From: YA12-FULL-51-18 sp041665305
GTDB taxonomy: Bacteria > Elusimicrobiota > Elusimicrobia > Elusimicrobiales > UBA9959
Direction of reading: 5' to 3'
DNA length: 27,522 bases
Assembly: GCA_041665305.1 (NCBI GenBank)
Contig: JBAYJD010000041.1
Span: forward strand, 1-27,522
Shown here: positions 1-8,407 of the stretch, one piece after another
Layout of the letters: every line of letters starts with the position of its first letter
Position numbering within the stretch: position 1 is the first letter of the stretch
The notes under the pieces: generated by a model
Databases searched by the model: none
Told to the model about the DNA's origin: nothing
The model's input: the letters and a program-made list of their open reading frames with translations, nothing else
Made by a program: the position numbers and the translations under genes

Positions 1-20
1 AATGGCGCGAAAAACGAGCG

Positions 21-139
21 ACGAAGGGGAACATAGTTCCCCTCGTGGAGCACCGGACCGACTTCCTTAAGAGGTCCGGCGGGTAATCCGCCCCGCGCAT
101 GTGTATCGCGCGGGGTGCGACAAGTGCGGGGTGCGACAA
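21..139 (+). promoter_or_regulatory. Structured leader upstream of serA
   Basis: No gene is visible in 1-155. The stretch holds three successive hairpins: ACGA-a-GGGGAAC with GTTCCCC-TCGT (21-46), CCGGACC with GGTCCGG (53-79), and CCCCGCGC with GCGCGGGG (91-115). A direct repeat gcggggtgcgacaa follows twice (110-123 and 126-139), just before the serA ribosome-binding site. The third hairpin has no T-run, so it is not a clear intrinsic terminator. The block may be the end of an upstream transcription unit or a 5' leader of serA. I do not recognise a known riboswitch in it. Confidence 0.4.
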
Positions 140-155
140 ATAAGGAGACAATAAA

Positions 156-1121
156 ATGAAAAAAGTTTTGATCGCAGATAAAGCGGACGCTCTTTGTGAA
201 AAAGTGCTCAAAGAAAGGGGCCTCGAACCGGTGGTCAGGACCGGCATGAAGCCCGAGGAGCTTAAGGCCTGCGCCGATCAGTACGACGCGATAATAGTGC
301 GTTCGGCTACCACTCTCACCCGCGAGATCATAGAAGCCGCCAAAAATCTGAAGGCGGTGGCCCGCGCCGGTTCCGGGGTCGACAACATAGATGTGGCCGC
401 CTGTTCCGAGAAAAAAGTGCTGGTGATGAACACGCCTTTCGGCAATACCGTTTCCACCGGCGAGCACGCCGTCGCCATGATGCTGGCTTTGGCGCGCCAT
501 ATCCCGCAGGCCAACGCCTCCACGCACGCCGGCAAATGGGAGAAGAAAAAATTCGAAGGCGTGGAAATAACCGGCAAGACGCTGGGCGTGGTGGGCTGCG
601 GAAACATCGGCGCCGTGGTCGCGGACCGCGCGCGGGGCCTGAGGATGACCGTGCTGGCCTTCGACCCGGCTATGACGGCCGAGCGCGCCCGGGAACTGGG
701 AGTAACTATGGTCTCCCTGGATGAATTGTACGCCAAATCCGACTTTATAACTTACCATGTGACCATCAACCCGGCCACCAAGGGCATGATAAACAAGGCG
801 GCCATAGCCAAAATGAAAAAGGGCGTGCGTCTTATCAATTGCGCCCGCGGCGGCATTATGGTCGAGGCCGATATAAAAGAAGCCCTCCAGAGCGGCTGGA
901 TAGCGGGTCTCGCGTGCGATGTGTATGCTAAGGAACCGGCCACGGAGCACATTTTCTTCGGCCTGGAAAATGTCATAGCCACGCCGCATATAGCCGCCTC
1001 CACCAAGGACGCCCAGGTGACCGTGGCGCGGCAGGCCGCCGAGCAGATAGCCGATTATCTGCTGACGGGTAAAGCGGTCAACGCCGTCAACGGGGACAAG
1101 TTGGGAGCCTGTCCGGCATAA
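156..1121 (+). CDS. serA: D-3-phosphoglycerate dehydrogenase, short form
   Basis: Oxidises 3-phosphoglycerate to 3-phosphohydroxypyruvate with NAD, the first step of serine synthesis, in the cytoplasm. The 321-residue protein has the D-2-hydroxyacid dehydrogenase layout: a substrate-binding half, then a Rossmann domain with GCGNIG at about 147-152. The expected catalytic residues are Arg231 (in NCARGG), Glu260 and His278 (in TPHIAAS). It stops after the catalytic core and lacks the ACT or ASB regulatory domains of longer SerA proteins (E. coli SerA is about 410 residues), so serine feedback through those domains is not expected. The ATG is supported by aaggaga eight bases upstream. It leads a probable operon with the DUF1015 and RluB genes. 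Another 2-hydroxyacid dehydrogenase specificity cannot be excluded, but the serA/DUF1015 neighbourhood favours SerA. Confidence 0.88.
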   Translation: MKKVLIADKADALCEKVLKERGLEPVVRTGMKPEELKACADQYDAIIVRSATTLTREIIEAAKNLKAVARAGSGVDNIDVAACSEKKVLVMNTPFGNTVSTGEHAVAMMLALARHIPQANASTHAGKWEKKKFEGVEITGKTLGVVGCGNIGAVVADRARGLRMTVLAFDPAMTAERARELGVTMVSLDELYAKSDFITYHVTINPATKGMINKAAIAKMKKGVRLINCARGGIMVEADIKEALQSGWIAGLACDVYAKEPATEHIFFGLENVIATPHIAASTKDAQVTVARQAAEQIADYLLTGKAVNAVNGDKLGACPA

Positions 1122-1174
1122 GGAGTTTTGGCCGCCGTTCGTAACGATATTCCATGTAATGAGAAGGTGATCAT

Positions 1175-2431
1175 ATGTCCAAACTTCCATTGTTCAATCC
1201 CATTTACGGCATCAGGCCCGCGAAAGGCAAGGCGCAGGATGTGATAGCGCCGCCTTACGATGTGCTGGATTCAAAAGAAGCGCGCGAAATGGCCGCCGGC
1301 AAGCCTTTAAGCTTTCTCCATGTTTCCAAGGCGGAGATAGACCTGCCGGAAGGCACGGATGTTTATTCCGAGGCCGTTTACAGGAAAGCGGCTGAAAATT
1401 TCCAGAAGATGCTGGATACCGGCGTGTTGATCCGCGAGAACAAGCCCTGTTTCTATGTCTACCGGCTTAAGATGGGGGCGCATGTGCAGACCGGCCTTGT
1501 GGTCGGAGCGTGCATCGACGACTACGATTCCAACCGCATCCGCAAGCACGAATTCACCCGGCCCGTGAAAGAAGACGACAGGGTCAATCAGATAAAGTTC
1601 GTAAAAGCCCAGACGGGCCCCGGGCTTATCGCCTACAAGCAGATCCCGGAAGTGGACGCTATAATCAAGAAAAAAGCGCACGAGATCCCCGAATTTTCCG
1701 TCGAAGGGGCCGGCGGCGTGATCCACACCCTCTGGGTCCTGGATAACGAAGCGGAGATCAGGGTTATTGTGGACGCGTTTGAAAAACAAAAGGCCGTTTA
1801 TATAGCCGACGGGCATCACCGTTCGGCCGCCGCTTCCAGGATAAAAAAATACATGATGGGCGTGCGCGGCGCGGCCCATACCGGGACCGAGCCTTATAAC
1901 ACCTATCTCGCCGTGGCTTACCCGGTGGACGAGATGAAGATCTGGGATTATAACCGCGTGGTCAGGGACCTTAACGGCATGACCCCGGAAGAGTTCCTGG
2001 CCAAGCTCCGGGAGAAGTTTTCGGTCAGGGAAGTGAGCGGCCAGGCCAACCCCGCCGCGGTCCGCGAATTCGGCCTGTATCTGGACGCCAAATGGTATCT
2101 TATGAAGCCGACCGTGCCGACCCCTTCGAAGAGCGAGGATCCCGTGAAGGCGCTGGATGTCAGCGTGCTTTCCGACCTGGTGCTGGATAAGATGCTGGGC
2201 ATACAGGACCTGAGAAAATCCACCCGGGTGGATTTTGTCGGAGGCATCCGCGGGCTCAAAGAGCTTGAAAAGCGCGTTAATTCCGGGGAAATGAAAGCCG
2301 CCTTCGCCCTGCACCCGACCTCGCTTGAGGAATTGATAGCCGTGGCCGACGACAACCAGGTGATGCCGCCCAAGTCGACCTGGTTCGAGCCCAAACTGGC
2401 CGACGGCCTGATCTCCAACCCGTTGTTATAA
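1175..2431 (+). CDS. DUF1015 family protein
   Basis: A 418-residue cytoplasmic protein of the DUF1015 family. The diagnostic stretches are the N-terminal IYGIRPAKG...VIAPPYDVLD region and the DGHHRSAAA motif at about residues 212-220. No signal peptide or membrane segment is visible. The biochemical role of the family is not established. Members often lie next to serine-biosynthesis genes, and that is the case here, with a 53-bp gap after serA. The start has a ribosome-binding site (gagaaggtg) before ATG. The stop lies only 3 bases before the ATG of the next gene, which indicates cotranscription and probably translational coupling. The family call is firm; any function in serine metabolism is inferred from position only. 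Confidence 0.85.
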   Translation: MSKLPLFNPIYGIRPAKGKAQDVIAPPYDVLDSKEAREMAAGKPLSFLHVSKAEIDLPEGTDVYSEAVYRKAAENFQKMLDTGVLIRENKPCFYVYRLKMGAHVQTGLVVGACIDDYDSNRIRKHEFTRPVKEDDRVNQIKFVKAQTGPGLIAYKQIPEVDAIIKKKAHEIPEFSVEGAGGVIHTLWVLDNEAEIRVIVDAFEKQKAVYIADGHHRSAAASRIKKYMMGVRGAAHTGTEPYNTYLAVAYPVDEMKIWDYNRVVRDLNGMTPEEFLAKLREKFSVREVSGQANPAAVREFGLYLDAKWYLMKPTVPTPSKSEDPVKALDVSVLSDLVLDKMLGIQDLRKSTRVDFVGGIRGLKELEKRVNSGEMKAAFALHPTSLEELIAVADDNQVMPPKSTWFEPKLADGLISNPLL

Positions 2432-2434
2432 GCA

Positions 2435-3175
2435 ATGGACAAAGATCCCGGAAAGGTTCCGCTGGAGCGCGCCCTGTCGAAACTGGGCGCGGCTTCCCGC
2501 AGCCGGACCAGGGAATGGATCCTTGCCGGCCGTTTGCGGGTCAACGGGCGGACCGTCAGGGACCCTATGTGCCGGGTCACGCCTGAAACCGACAGCTTTA
2601 CCGTCGACGGTAAACCCGTGGCCCGGGATGAACGGCTGGCGATCATGCTCAACAAGCCCGGCTCCGTGGTCACCACCAGGTCGGATGAAAAAGGCAGGCG
2701 CACCGTGTTCGACCTGCTGCCGCCCGAGCTGCGCAAACTTCATCCGGCGGGCCGCCTGGATATGGCGTCCACCGGTTTATTGATCCTTACCAACGACACC
2801 CGCTTTTCCGCCTTCCTGACCGACCCCGCCAACGCCATCCCGCGCGTTTACGCGGTGACGGCGGCAGGGCGCGTCACGCCGGAAGAATTGCGCAAGGCCG
2901 GGGAGGGGATCATGGATGCTGGCGAGTTGTTGAAACCGTCCAGGATAACTCCGCGCAAGATCAGCGGCAGGGAGTCCCATTTGACGGTCGAATTGACCGA
3001 AGGAAAGAACCGCGAGATCCGCAGGCTGTTCGGGGCCCTCGGCCACGAGGTCGTCAAACTGAAACGGATCGCTTTCGGCGGCCTTAAACTGGGCGAACTT
3101 CAGCCCGGCAGGTACCGCCGCCTGACCGGAGAAGAAATAAGATCCTGTTTTGCGGCATTCAACCCTGTCCGGTAG
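2435..3175 (+). CDS. rluB: RluB/RsuA-family rRNA pseudouridine synthase
   Basis: Isomerises a uridine in rRNA to pseudouridine. It has an N-terminal S4 RNA-binding domain (about residues 8-60, with SRSRTREWILAGRLRVNG) and the RsuA/RluB catalytic domain. The catalytic Asp is Asp109 in GRLDMASTGLLILTND, preceded by the LNKPGSVVTT motif and followed by the ligand-binding EGKNREIRRLF. The length of 246 residues fits RluB (23S U2605) or RsuA. I favour RluB, but target specificity cannot be read from sequence alone. It starts 3 bp after the DUF1015 stop. Its last 17 bases overlap the 3' end of the convergent hybrid kinase gene. Confidence 0.85.
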   Translation: MDKDPGKVPLERALSKLGAASRSRTREWILAGRLRVNGRTVRDPMCRVTPETDSFTVDGKPVARDERLAIMLNKPGSVVTTRSDEKGRRTVFDLLPPELRKLHPAGRLDMASTGLLILTNDTRFSAFLTDPANAIPRVYAVTAAGRVTPEELRKAGEGIMDAGELLKPSRITPRKISGRESHLTVELTEGKNREIRRLFGALGHEVVKLKRIAFGGLKLGELQPGRYRRLTGEEIRSCFAAFNPVR

Positions 3176-4835
3176 AGGCGCCGGGGGCGTCCGGAGCCAC
3201 GAGATTCTTAACTTTTTCCAGGAGCGTATCGGGCGAAAAAGGTTTCTGCAGATAATCGGCCTTCGAACCCAGCACCCGGGAAAATTCTTCTTCCTTGTCC
3301 ACGTACCCCGACATGCACAAGATCCTTATGTGAGGATACTTCGCGAGAACTTCCATGGAAAGGGTAAGTCCGTCGACTTCCGGCATGACCATATCGGTGA
3401 TCAGCACCGTTATGCCGGAGTGGCTCTCTTCAAGGCGTTTTAACGCCTCTTTCCCGTCCCTGGCCTCCATAACCGTATAACCCGCCCCGGACAGGACCCT
3501 CGCCGCTATCCTGCGCATGGATTTATCGTCCTCCACGAGCAGCAGCCAGCCTTTTTTGGACAATGGCGACGGTTTGGCGGAGGGCTGCTCCCCCGTTCCG
3601 CTCACAAGCGGCAGATAGATCCTAAAAACGGAGCCGGCGCCGGGTTTGCTTTCAGCCTGGATATCTCCCCCGCTTTGTTTGACTATCCCGTAAACCATGG
3701 AAAGCCCCAGGCCTATCCCCATGCCGAGCGCTTTTGTGGTAAAGAACGGTTCGAAGATCCTTCCGAGAGTCGCTTCATCCATGCCCCGCCCGGTATCGCT
3801 GACTGTCAGCAGGGCATAGCGGCCTGGCGCGGGTCCGCCGCCCGCGGCGCCCGTATCCGAGACCGTGACGCAGGAGGAGGTGGCTATCGTCAGCGTGCCG
3901 CCCCGAGGCATGGCGTCGCGAGCGTTGACGACGAGATTGACCAGGCAGTGTTCCATCTGTCCGGCGTCAACTTTCACCAGCGCCCCGGCCGGGTCCAGGG
4001 CGTAAACTATGCGCACCTGTTCCCCCATCGCCCGCTGCAGCATCGCGCCGATATTATTCACGATACTGTTGAGATCCACCACTTTAACTTCGAAAAATTG
4101 CTTTCTGCTGAACGCCAAAAGCTGGCGGATAAGCACGGCGGCCCGTTCCGCGGCTTTTGTTATTTCGTCGACATCCCCGTGCCTCGGGTCGCCGGCCGGC
4201 AGGCTTTTACGCAGGAAATCCGCGTAGCCGATGATCGGGCCGAGCAGGTTGTTGAGGTCATGGGCTATCCCGCCGGAGAGCTGGCCCATGGAGTCCAGCC
4301 TCTGGGTGCGCCTCAGCCGTTCGTTGCTTTCCGCGAGGTCCTTGCGGGCCTTTTCCAGCTCCTGTTCCTTGAATTGCAGTTTGCGCGACAGTACCTGGAG
4401 ATATTTCCGGTCCAGTTCCACCGTCTCGTCCGCCGCCGGACTGAACAGCGGCTGCGGAGAAGTTCCGCCCTTTCCCAGTTCTTCCTGCACCGCGGCCAGG
4501 AGGGCTTTAACGCCCGCCGGTTTTGAGACGAACCTGACGGCGCCCAGCTCAAGAGCCAGTTTTTCCTCTTCGTTGGTGACGGCGGTGGAGGTGTATAGGA
4601 TAACCGGGACTTTTCGCAGCAGGCCGTCTTTTTTTAGTTTTCTGCACAGCATGAACCCGTCCATTTCAGGCATCATGACATCGGAAACAATGATGTCCGG
4701 AGGGGTCCGGCCGGCTTTTTCCAGCGCTTCAAGGCCGTTCGCCGCCAGTTCCACGGCATAGCCGGCATTGTTCATGACCGCTTCGATCAGGGTCTTAAGG
4801 TTGTGATCGTCTTCCACCACGAGTATTTTAGGCAT
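3159..4835 (-). CDS. Hybrid histidine kinase, REC-HisKA-HATPase-REC
   Basis: A 558-residue soluble signalling protein. The first receiver (about 1-120) has acidic residues 9-10, phospho-acceptor Asp52 and Lys105. A helical, probably coiled-coil linker (about 143-180) follows. The HisKA H-box has His192 in GGIAHDLNNLLGP, and the ATPase domain has an N-box around Asn304, DTGRGM at 347-352 and a G2 box near 374. The second receiver (about 430-545) has Asp481 and Lys531. There are no membrane segments and no PAS or other sensor domain, so the input probably arrives as phosphate on, or binding to, the N-terminal receiver. The ATG has no clear Shine-Dalgarno sequence. The 3' end overlaps rluB by 17 bp and the 5' end is divergent from glpT. 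Partners cannot be named from this window. Confidence 0.9.
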   Translation of the reverse strand: MPKILVVEDDHNLKTLIEAVMNNAGYAVELAANGLEALEKAGRTPPDIIVSDVMMPEMDGFMLCRKLKKDGLLRKVPVILYTSTAVTNEEEKLALELGAVRFVSKPAGVKALLAAVQEELGKGGTSPQPLFSPAADETVELDRKYLQVLSRKLQFKEQELEKARKDLAESNERLRRTQRLDSMGQLSGGIAHDLNNLLGPIIGYADFLRKSLPAGDPRHGDVDEITKAAERAAVLIRQLLAFSRKQFFEVKVVDLNSIVNNIGAMLQRAMGEQVRIVYALDPAGALVKVDAGQMEHCLVNLVVNARDAMPRGGTLTIATSSCVTVSDTGAAGGGPAPGRYALLTVSDTGRGMDEATLGRIFEPFFTTKALGMGIGLGLSMVYGIVKQSGGDIQAESKPGAGSVFRIYLPLVSGTGEQPSAKPSPLSKKGWLLLVEDDKSMRRIAARVLSGAGYTVMEARDGKEALKRLEESHSGITVLITDMVMPEVDGLTLSMEVLAKYPHIRILCMSGYVDKEEEFSRVLGSKADYLQKPFSPDTLLEKVKNLVAPDAPGASTGQG

Positions 4836-4935
4836 AGTTATGACCGTAAGAGGCGGTTTCGGCGGGCGGCCGCCGCGCCCGTGGCCGCAGCTTTGCCGCC
4901 GTAACGGGTTGCGGCTACTAAAATGAGGCCACTAT

Positions 4936-4944
4936 TGATATAAT
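4936..4944 (+). promoter_or_regulatory. Extended -10 promoter for glpT
   Basis: TGATATAAT matches a TGn extended -10 followed by a perfect TATAAT (4939-4944). It lies 77 bp before the glpT ATG. No good -35 is seen at 17 bp, which is typical of extended -10 promoters. The divergent hybrid kinase gene starts about 100 bp away. Confidence 0.55.
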
Positions 4945-5021
4945 ACAAAAAGCGGAGGGATACTGCGCGGCTGATGCCGCCGCGCGCCCGTTGCCGCGCA
5001 ATATCCGGTTTTAGAGGCGCT

Positions 5022-6398
5022 ATGCTTAAAAGACTGTTTTCCATCTATCGTCCCGCAGCTTTCATCGGGCCGGTTCCGGAAGAAGAGACCGCTCCCACAT
5101 ATAAACGGCTGCGCCGCCAGGTGCTGCTCGGCATCTTCAGCGGTTACACCTTGTTTTATTTCGTGCGCAATAATTTTTCCCTGGCGAAACCGTATTTGAT
5201 AAGGGACTACGGCCTGTCCAAGGGAGATGTCGGCCTTATCGCTACGGGCCTGGCTATAGCCTACGGCATAAGCAAGTTCATAATGGGTAATGTTTCCGAC
5301 CGTTCCAATCCGCGCTATTTCATGGCTACCGGGCTTATTCTTTCGGGCCTGCTCAATCTTCTTTTCCCCACGGTCGCCGGCTCGGTGGGCCTGATGTTCG
5401 CGCTCTGGTTCCTCAACGGCTGGACCCAGGGCATGGGCTGGGCTCCCTGCGCCCGCACCCTAACCCACTGGTTCTCGGACAAAGAGCGCGGCACGGTGTT
5501 CGCCACATGGAATCTGGCCCATAATGTGGGCGGAGGCGTGGTCGGACCCGTGATCAACGGCGCTATGGCCCTGGCCTCGGTGTTAGCCGTGGGGGGGGCC
5601 TTCGGCTCCGGCCTCGCGTTCCATGTGATCTTTTATGTGCCCGCGCTGCTGGCGCTGGGCATGGGGACGCTTCTGCTGGTCTTTTTGCGCGATACGCCGC
5701 AGTCCTGCGGCCTGCCCCCGATCGAGGATTATAAGAACGATCATCCGGACACCGGCGTGGCGGACCCGGAGCGGGAGCTGGGCGCCAAAGAGATCTTTTT
5801 TAATTTTATCCTTAATAATAAGCCGCTCTGGATCATAGCCGTGGCCAATATTTTCGTGTATGTGGTGCGTTACGGCGTTCTTAACTGGGCGCCCACTTAT
5901 CTGACGGACGCCAAAGCCTGCCCTCCGGATATAGCGCGCTGGCAGTTCTTCGTCTATGAGATAGCGGGCATCCCCGGCACGCTGCTGGCCGGCTGGGCCA
6001 GCGACCGGTTCTTCGGCGGCCGCAGAAGCCCCGTCTCGTTCATTTACATGGTCCTTGTGACGATATTCGTCTGGATCTACTGGAAGAATCCTCCGGGCTG
6101 TTTCGCGGTGGATTCCATAGCCCTTTTTGCCGTCGGTTTTCTCATTTACGGCCCGGTCATGCTGATAGGCGTGAGCGCCGTGGATCTGGTGCCGAAGAAA
6201 GCGGCCGGGACCGCCGCGGGGTTCACCGGTTTCTTCGGTTATGTTTTCGGGGCCGTTATAGCGGAGCTGGGGATAGGAAAGGTCGTGGACAGGTGGGGCT
6301 GGGACGGAGGGTTCATCCTGCTGCTCGGGGCCTGCGTTATCTGCGCCGCGCTGTTCGCCTCCACCTGGAACATCCACCATAAGCGCGCGGCCGATTGA
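5022..6398 (+). CDS. glpT: Glycerol-3-phosphate:phosphate antiporter, MFS
   Basis: Inner-membrane antiporter of the organophosphate:Pi family that imports sn-glycerol-3-phosphate in exchange for phosphate. The 458-residue protein has about 12 hydrophobic segments. It carries long stretches typical of GlpT: YFVRNNFSLAKPYLI with its substrate-binding Arg, GWTQGMGWAPCARTLTHWFS, RDTPQSCGLPPIEDYKND, YVVRYGVLNWAPTYL with the second key Arg, and VPKKAAGTAAGFTGFFGY. I chose the ATG at 5022 (MLKRLF, with agagg 6 bases upstream) over an in-frame ATG at 4974, because the intervening residues look non-coding and GlpT proteins begin this way. glpQ follows 88 bp later, giving a scavenging pair. The similarity to enterobacterial GlpT is high enough to rank it above UhpT or PgtP. 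Confidence 0.9.
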   Translation: MLKRLFSIYRPAAFIGPVPEEETAPTYKRLRRQVLLGIFSGYTLFYFVRNNFSLAKPYLIRDYGLSKGDVGLIATGLAIAYGISKFIMGNVSDRSNPRYFMATGLILSGLLNLLFPTVAGSVGLMFALWFLNGWTQGMGWAPCARTLTHWFSDKERGTVFATWNLAHNVGGGVVGPVINGAMALASVLAVGGAFGSGLAFHVIFYVPALLALGMGTLLLVFLRDTPQSCGLPPIEDYKNDHPDTGVADPERELGAKEIFFNFILNNKPLWIIAVANIFVYVVRYGVLNWAPTYLTDAKACPPDIARWQFFVYEIAGIPGTLLAGWASDRFFGGRRSPVSFIYMVLVTIFVWIYWKNPPGCFAVDSIALFAVGFLIYGPVMLIGVSAVDLVPKKAAGTAAGFTGFFGYVFGAVIAELGIGKVVDRWGWDGGFILLLGACVICAALFASTWNIHHKRAAD

Positions 6399-6486
6399 CC
6401 GGCCGGCGCCATGCCGTCGTGAAGGCGCGCAGCGCCGTTCGATCGTGTCCGGGCAGGTGCGCGGAGGCGCTCTAAGGAGAGGGTTT

Positions 6487-7371
6487 ATGAAAAAGCTGAT
6501 CTTTACAATTCTGATCGCGGCCGTTCCGGTCGTGAGCGCGCAGGAAAGGACCGGGCATATAGATGTCCACGGCCACCGCGGCACCAGCGGAACCAGGCCC
6601 GAAAATACTCTTGCCGCTTTCAGGGAGGCCTTGCGCGTGGGAGTGGATGTGCTTGAAATGGACATGAATGTCACCAGGGACGGCGTCATAGTCATTTCGC
6701 ACGAAAAATTCGTTAATCCGGAGCTGTGTCTGGGGCCCGACGGTAAAAAACCGTCGCGGCGCACGCCCATAATCTCGCTTTCCTTCGAAGAGCTTGAAAA
6801 ATACGACTGCGGTTCCATTAAGAACCCGGGATTCCCCAAACAGGTCCCCAGTCCCGGCGAAAAGATCCCTTCGTTGGCCGAGGTGTTCGAACTGGTGAAG
6901 AATTCCACCGAGCCCGCGGCCGCCAAAGTCAGGTTCAATATAGAGACCAAGATCGTTCCGGGCGAGAGGGAGATGTCGCCCGAGCCCGAAGCCTTCGCGA
7001 AGCTCGTTGTGGACACGGCGGCCAGGTACGGCATGACGGCGCGCGTTATCGTGCAGTCGTTCGACTGGCGGACGCTCAGGGCGGTCAAGAAGCTTGAGCC
7101 CGCGATAAAGCTTTCCCAGCTCACCGAGGCCGATCTGGTCGACCTGGCGGCGGTGGCCAAAACTTCACGGGCCGATTTCATAAGCCCCTGGTTCACCTGG
7201 CTGACCAGGGAGGATGTGGACCGTCTGCATGCCGCCGGCGTCAAGGTCGCGCCTTGGACCTTGAACGATAAAAAGGACATCGATACGGCCGTCAGCTGGG
7301 GCGTGGACGCCATAATCACGGATTATCCGGCGGAATTGATAGAATACCTGAAGGAAAAAAAACTGCGCTGA
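6487..7371 (+). CDS. glpQ: Periplasmic glycerophosphodiester phosphodiesterase
   Basis: Hydrolyses glycerophosphodiesters to glycerol-3-phosphate and an alcohol outside the inner membrane, feeding GlpT. A signal peptide covers about residues 1-18 (MKKLIFTILIAAVPVVSA). The GDPD barrel follows, with catalytic and metal residues visible as His30-Arg31 in HGHRGTSG, Glu39 in RPENT, Glu57 and Asp59 in LEMDMNV, and His72 in ISHEKF. The length of 294 residues is slightly shorter than E. coli GlpQ. An upstream in-frame ATG at 6445 is less likely, because taaggagag sits 7 bases before 6487 and the signal peptide begins there. Together with glpT it forms a phospholipid-headgroup scavenging unit. Confidence 0.9.
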   Translation: MKKLIFTILIAAVPVVSAQERTGHIDVHGHRGTSGTRPENTLAAFREALRVGVDVLEMDMNVTRDGVIVISHEKFVNPELCLGPDGKKPSRRTPIISLSFEELEKYDCGSIKNPGFPKQVPSPGEKIPSLAEVFELVKNSTEPAAAKVRFNIETKIVPGEREMSPEPEAFAKLVVDTAARYGMTARVIVQSFDWRTLRAVKKLEPAIKLSQLTEADLVDLAAVAKTSRADFISPWFTWLTREDVDRLHAAGVKVAPWTLNDKKDIDTAVSWGVDAIITDYPAELIEYLKEKKLR

Positions 7372-7448
7372 CGGGAAACGAAGATTTCCGGCCCCCGGCC
7401 TGAATTACCGGCCGGAGCCGGTTAACTTAAAAAGGGAGAGGCGTTCAA

Positions 7449-8405
7449 ATGAAAAACCTTGTAGCTTTAGCTATGGCGGCGGTTTTGACGCAGGCCTTGT
7501 CGGCCGCAAATTTAGAAGGATCGCGCGGCGGGGCGGAGTTGCTGCGGCTGGCGGCGCAAAGCGGGGCGGAGCTTTCCGAGCCGGCCGCGCCGGATACGGT
7601 CTGGGAACAGGCGGAGGCGGTGGAACGGGCCGCGGCCCTGGCCGCTATTCTGGACAAGGCGGAAATTTTCGCCGGGACTCCCGGCGCCGGACATGAAGCC
7701 GCGCAGCTCCGGAATTATCTCCGTTCTCCCCGGGCGGCAGCGGGTTTAAGGGATGCTTCGTCAAAAGCCGACAGGCTCTCGGCTATCGACGCGATCTGGG
7801 CGCTTGGCGAGCTGCGCGACGGCGCTTCGATCCAGTTCCTGAAGAATATGCTGCCCTCCGCGGACCGCACGGTACGCCTGAATCTCCTGGCGGCCCTTAA
7901 AAAAATGAGGGCGGCGCCGCCGGAAACCATCGCGAAACTGGAAGAAGCCGAATTTTCGGCCATTCCTCCCGGAGACATTCTTTTTCGTGAAGGAAATTTC
8001 GGCATTCTCAGCCCCGGTTTGCCGGTAGGCCATACGGGTATTTTTGCAGGCATGGAAAATAGAACGCCTATGATGATCCATTCCACAAGCAAATACGGCG
8101 GGGTGGCCAAAGGCGACATGGAGATTTTTATAGCGGGACATCCGTATTACGGCAACAGGACCACGGCCGTGCGGCCCACGGCGGAGCAGCGGGCGGGGAT
8201 CATTTCCTGGCTTACGGAACAGTACGGCAAGCCTTACGATACCCTGCACTCAACGCAGAAAGGACCGGATACCTTCGATTGCGTCGGCCTGACAGAAGCC
8301 GCCTATGAGCATGTCGGGCTGAACCCCACGCCCGATGAACTTGAAGCGGGCCCCGGCTGGCCGCTTGAGCCCTACGAACAATACGAGTATACCGTCGCCG
8401 ACTGA
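7449..8405 (+). CDS. Secreted HEAT-like plus permuted NlpC/P60-like protein
   Basis: A 318-residue exported protein of unknown role. A signal peptide covers about residues 1-19. An Ala-rich helical part follows, with a HEAT-like stretch around 107-153 (AIDAIWALGELRDGASIQFLKNML type helices). The C-terminal half looks like a circularly permuted NlpC/P60 (YaeF/YiiX-like) papain-fold domain. It has PGDILF at 174-179, His195 in GHTGIF, and only later the candidate nucleophile Cys278 in FDCVGL. The His-before-Cys order is what marks the permuted group; canonical NlpC/P60 has Cys first. Such domains act as amidases, peptidases or lipid hydrolases, so a cell-envelope substrate is plausible but not shown. 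The start is supported by agggagag upstream. The stop is 2 bp from the MITE-like element. Confidence 0.7.
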   Translation: MKNLVALAMAAVLTQALSAANLEGSRGGAELLRLAAQSGAELSEPAAPDTVWEQAEAVERAAALAAILDKAEIFAGTPGAGHEAAQLRNYLRSPRAAAGLRDASSKADRLSAIDAIWALGELRDGASIQFLKNMLPSADRTVRLNLLAALKKMRAAPPETIAKLEEAEFSAIPPGDILFREGNFGILSPGLPVGHTGIFAGMENRTPMMIHSTSKYGGVAKGDMEIFIAGHPYYGNRTTAVRPTAEQRAGIISWLTEQYGKPYDTLHSTQKGPDTFDCVGLTEAAYEHVGLNPTPDELEAGPGWPLEPYEQYEYTVAD

Positions 8406-8407
8406 TA

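Noticed and set aside
1307..2314. 335-codon - strand ORF opposite the DUF1015 gene
   Set aside because: Shadow of a recognised family gene, no start signal.
5583..7319. 578-codon - strand ORF opposite glpT and glpQ
   Set aside because: It spans two well-supported + strand genes and their gap, with a composition that mirrors their codons. No domain is visible.
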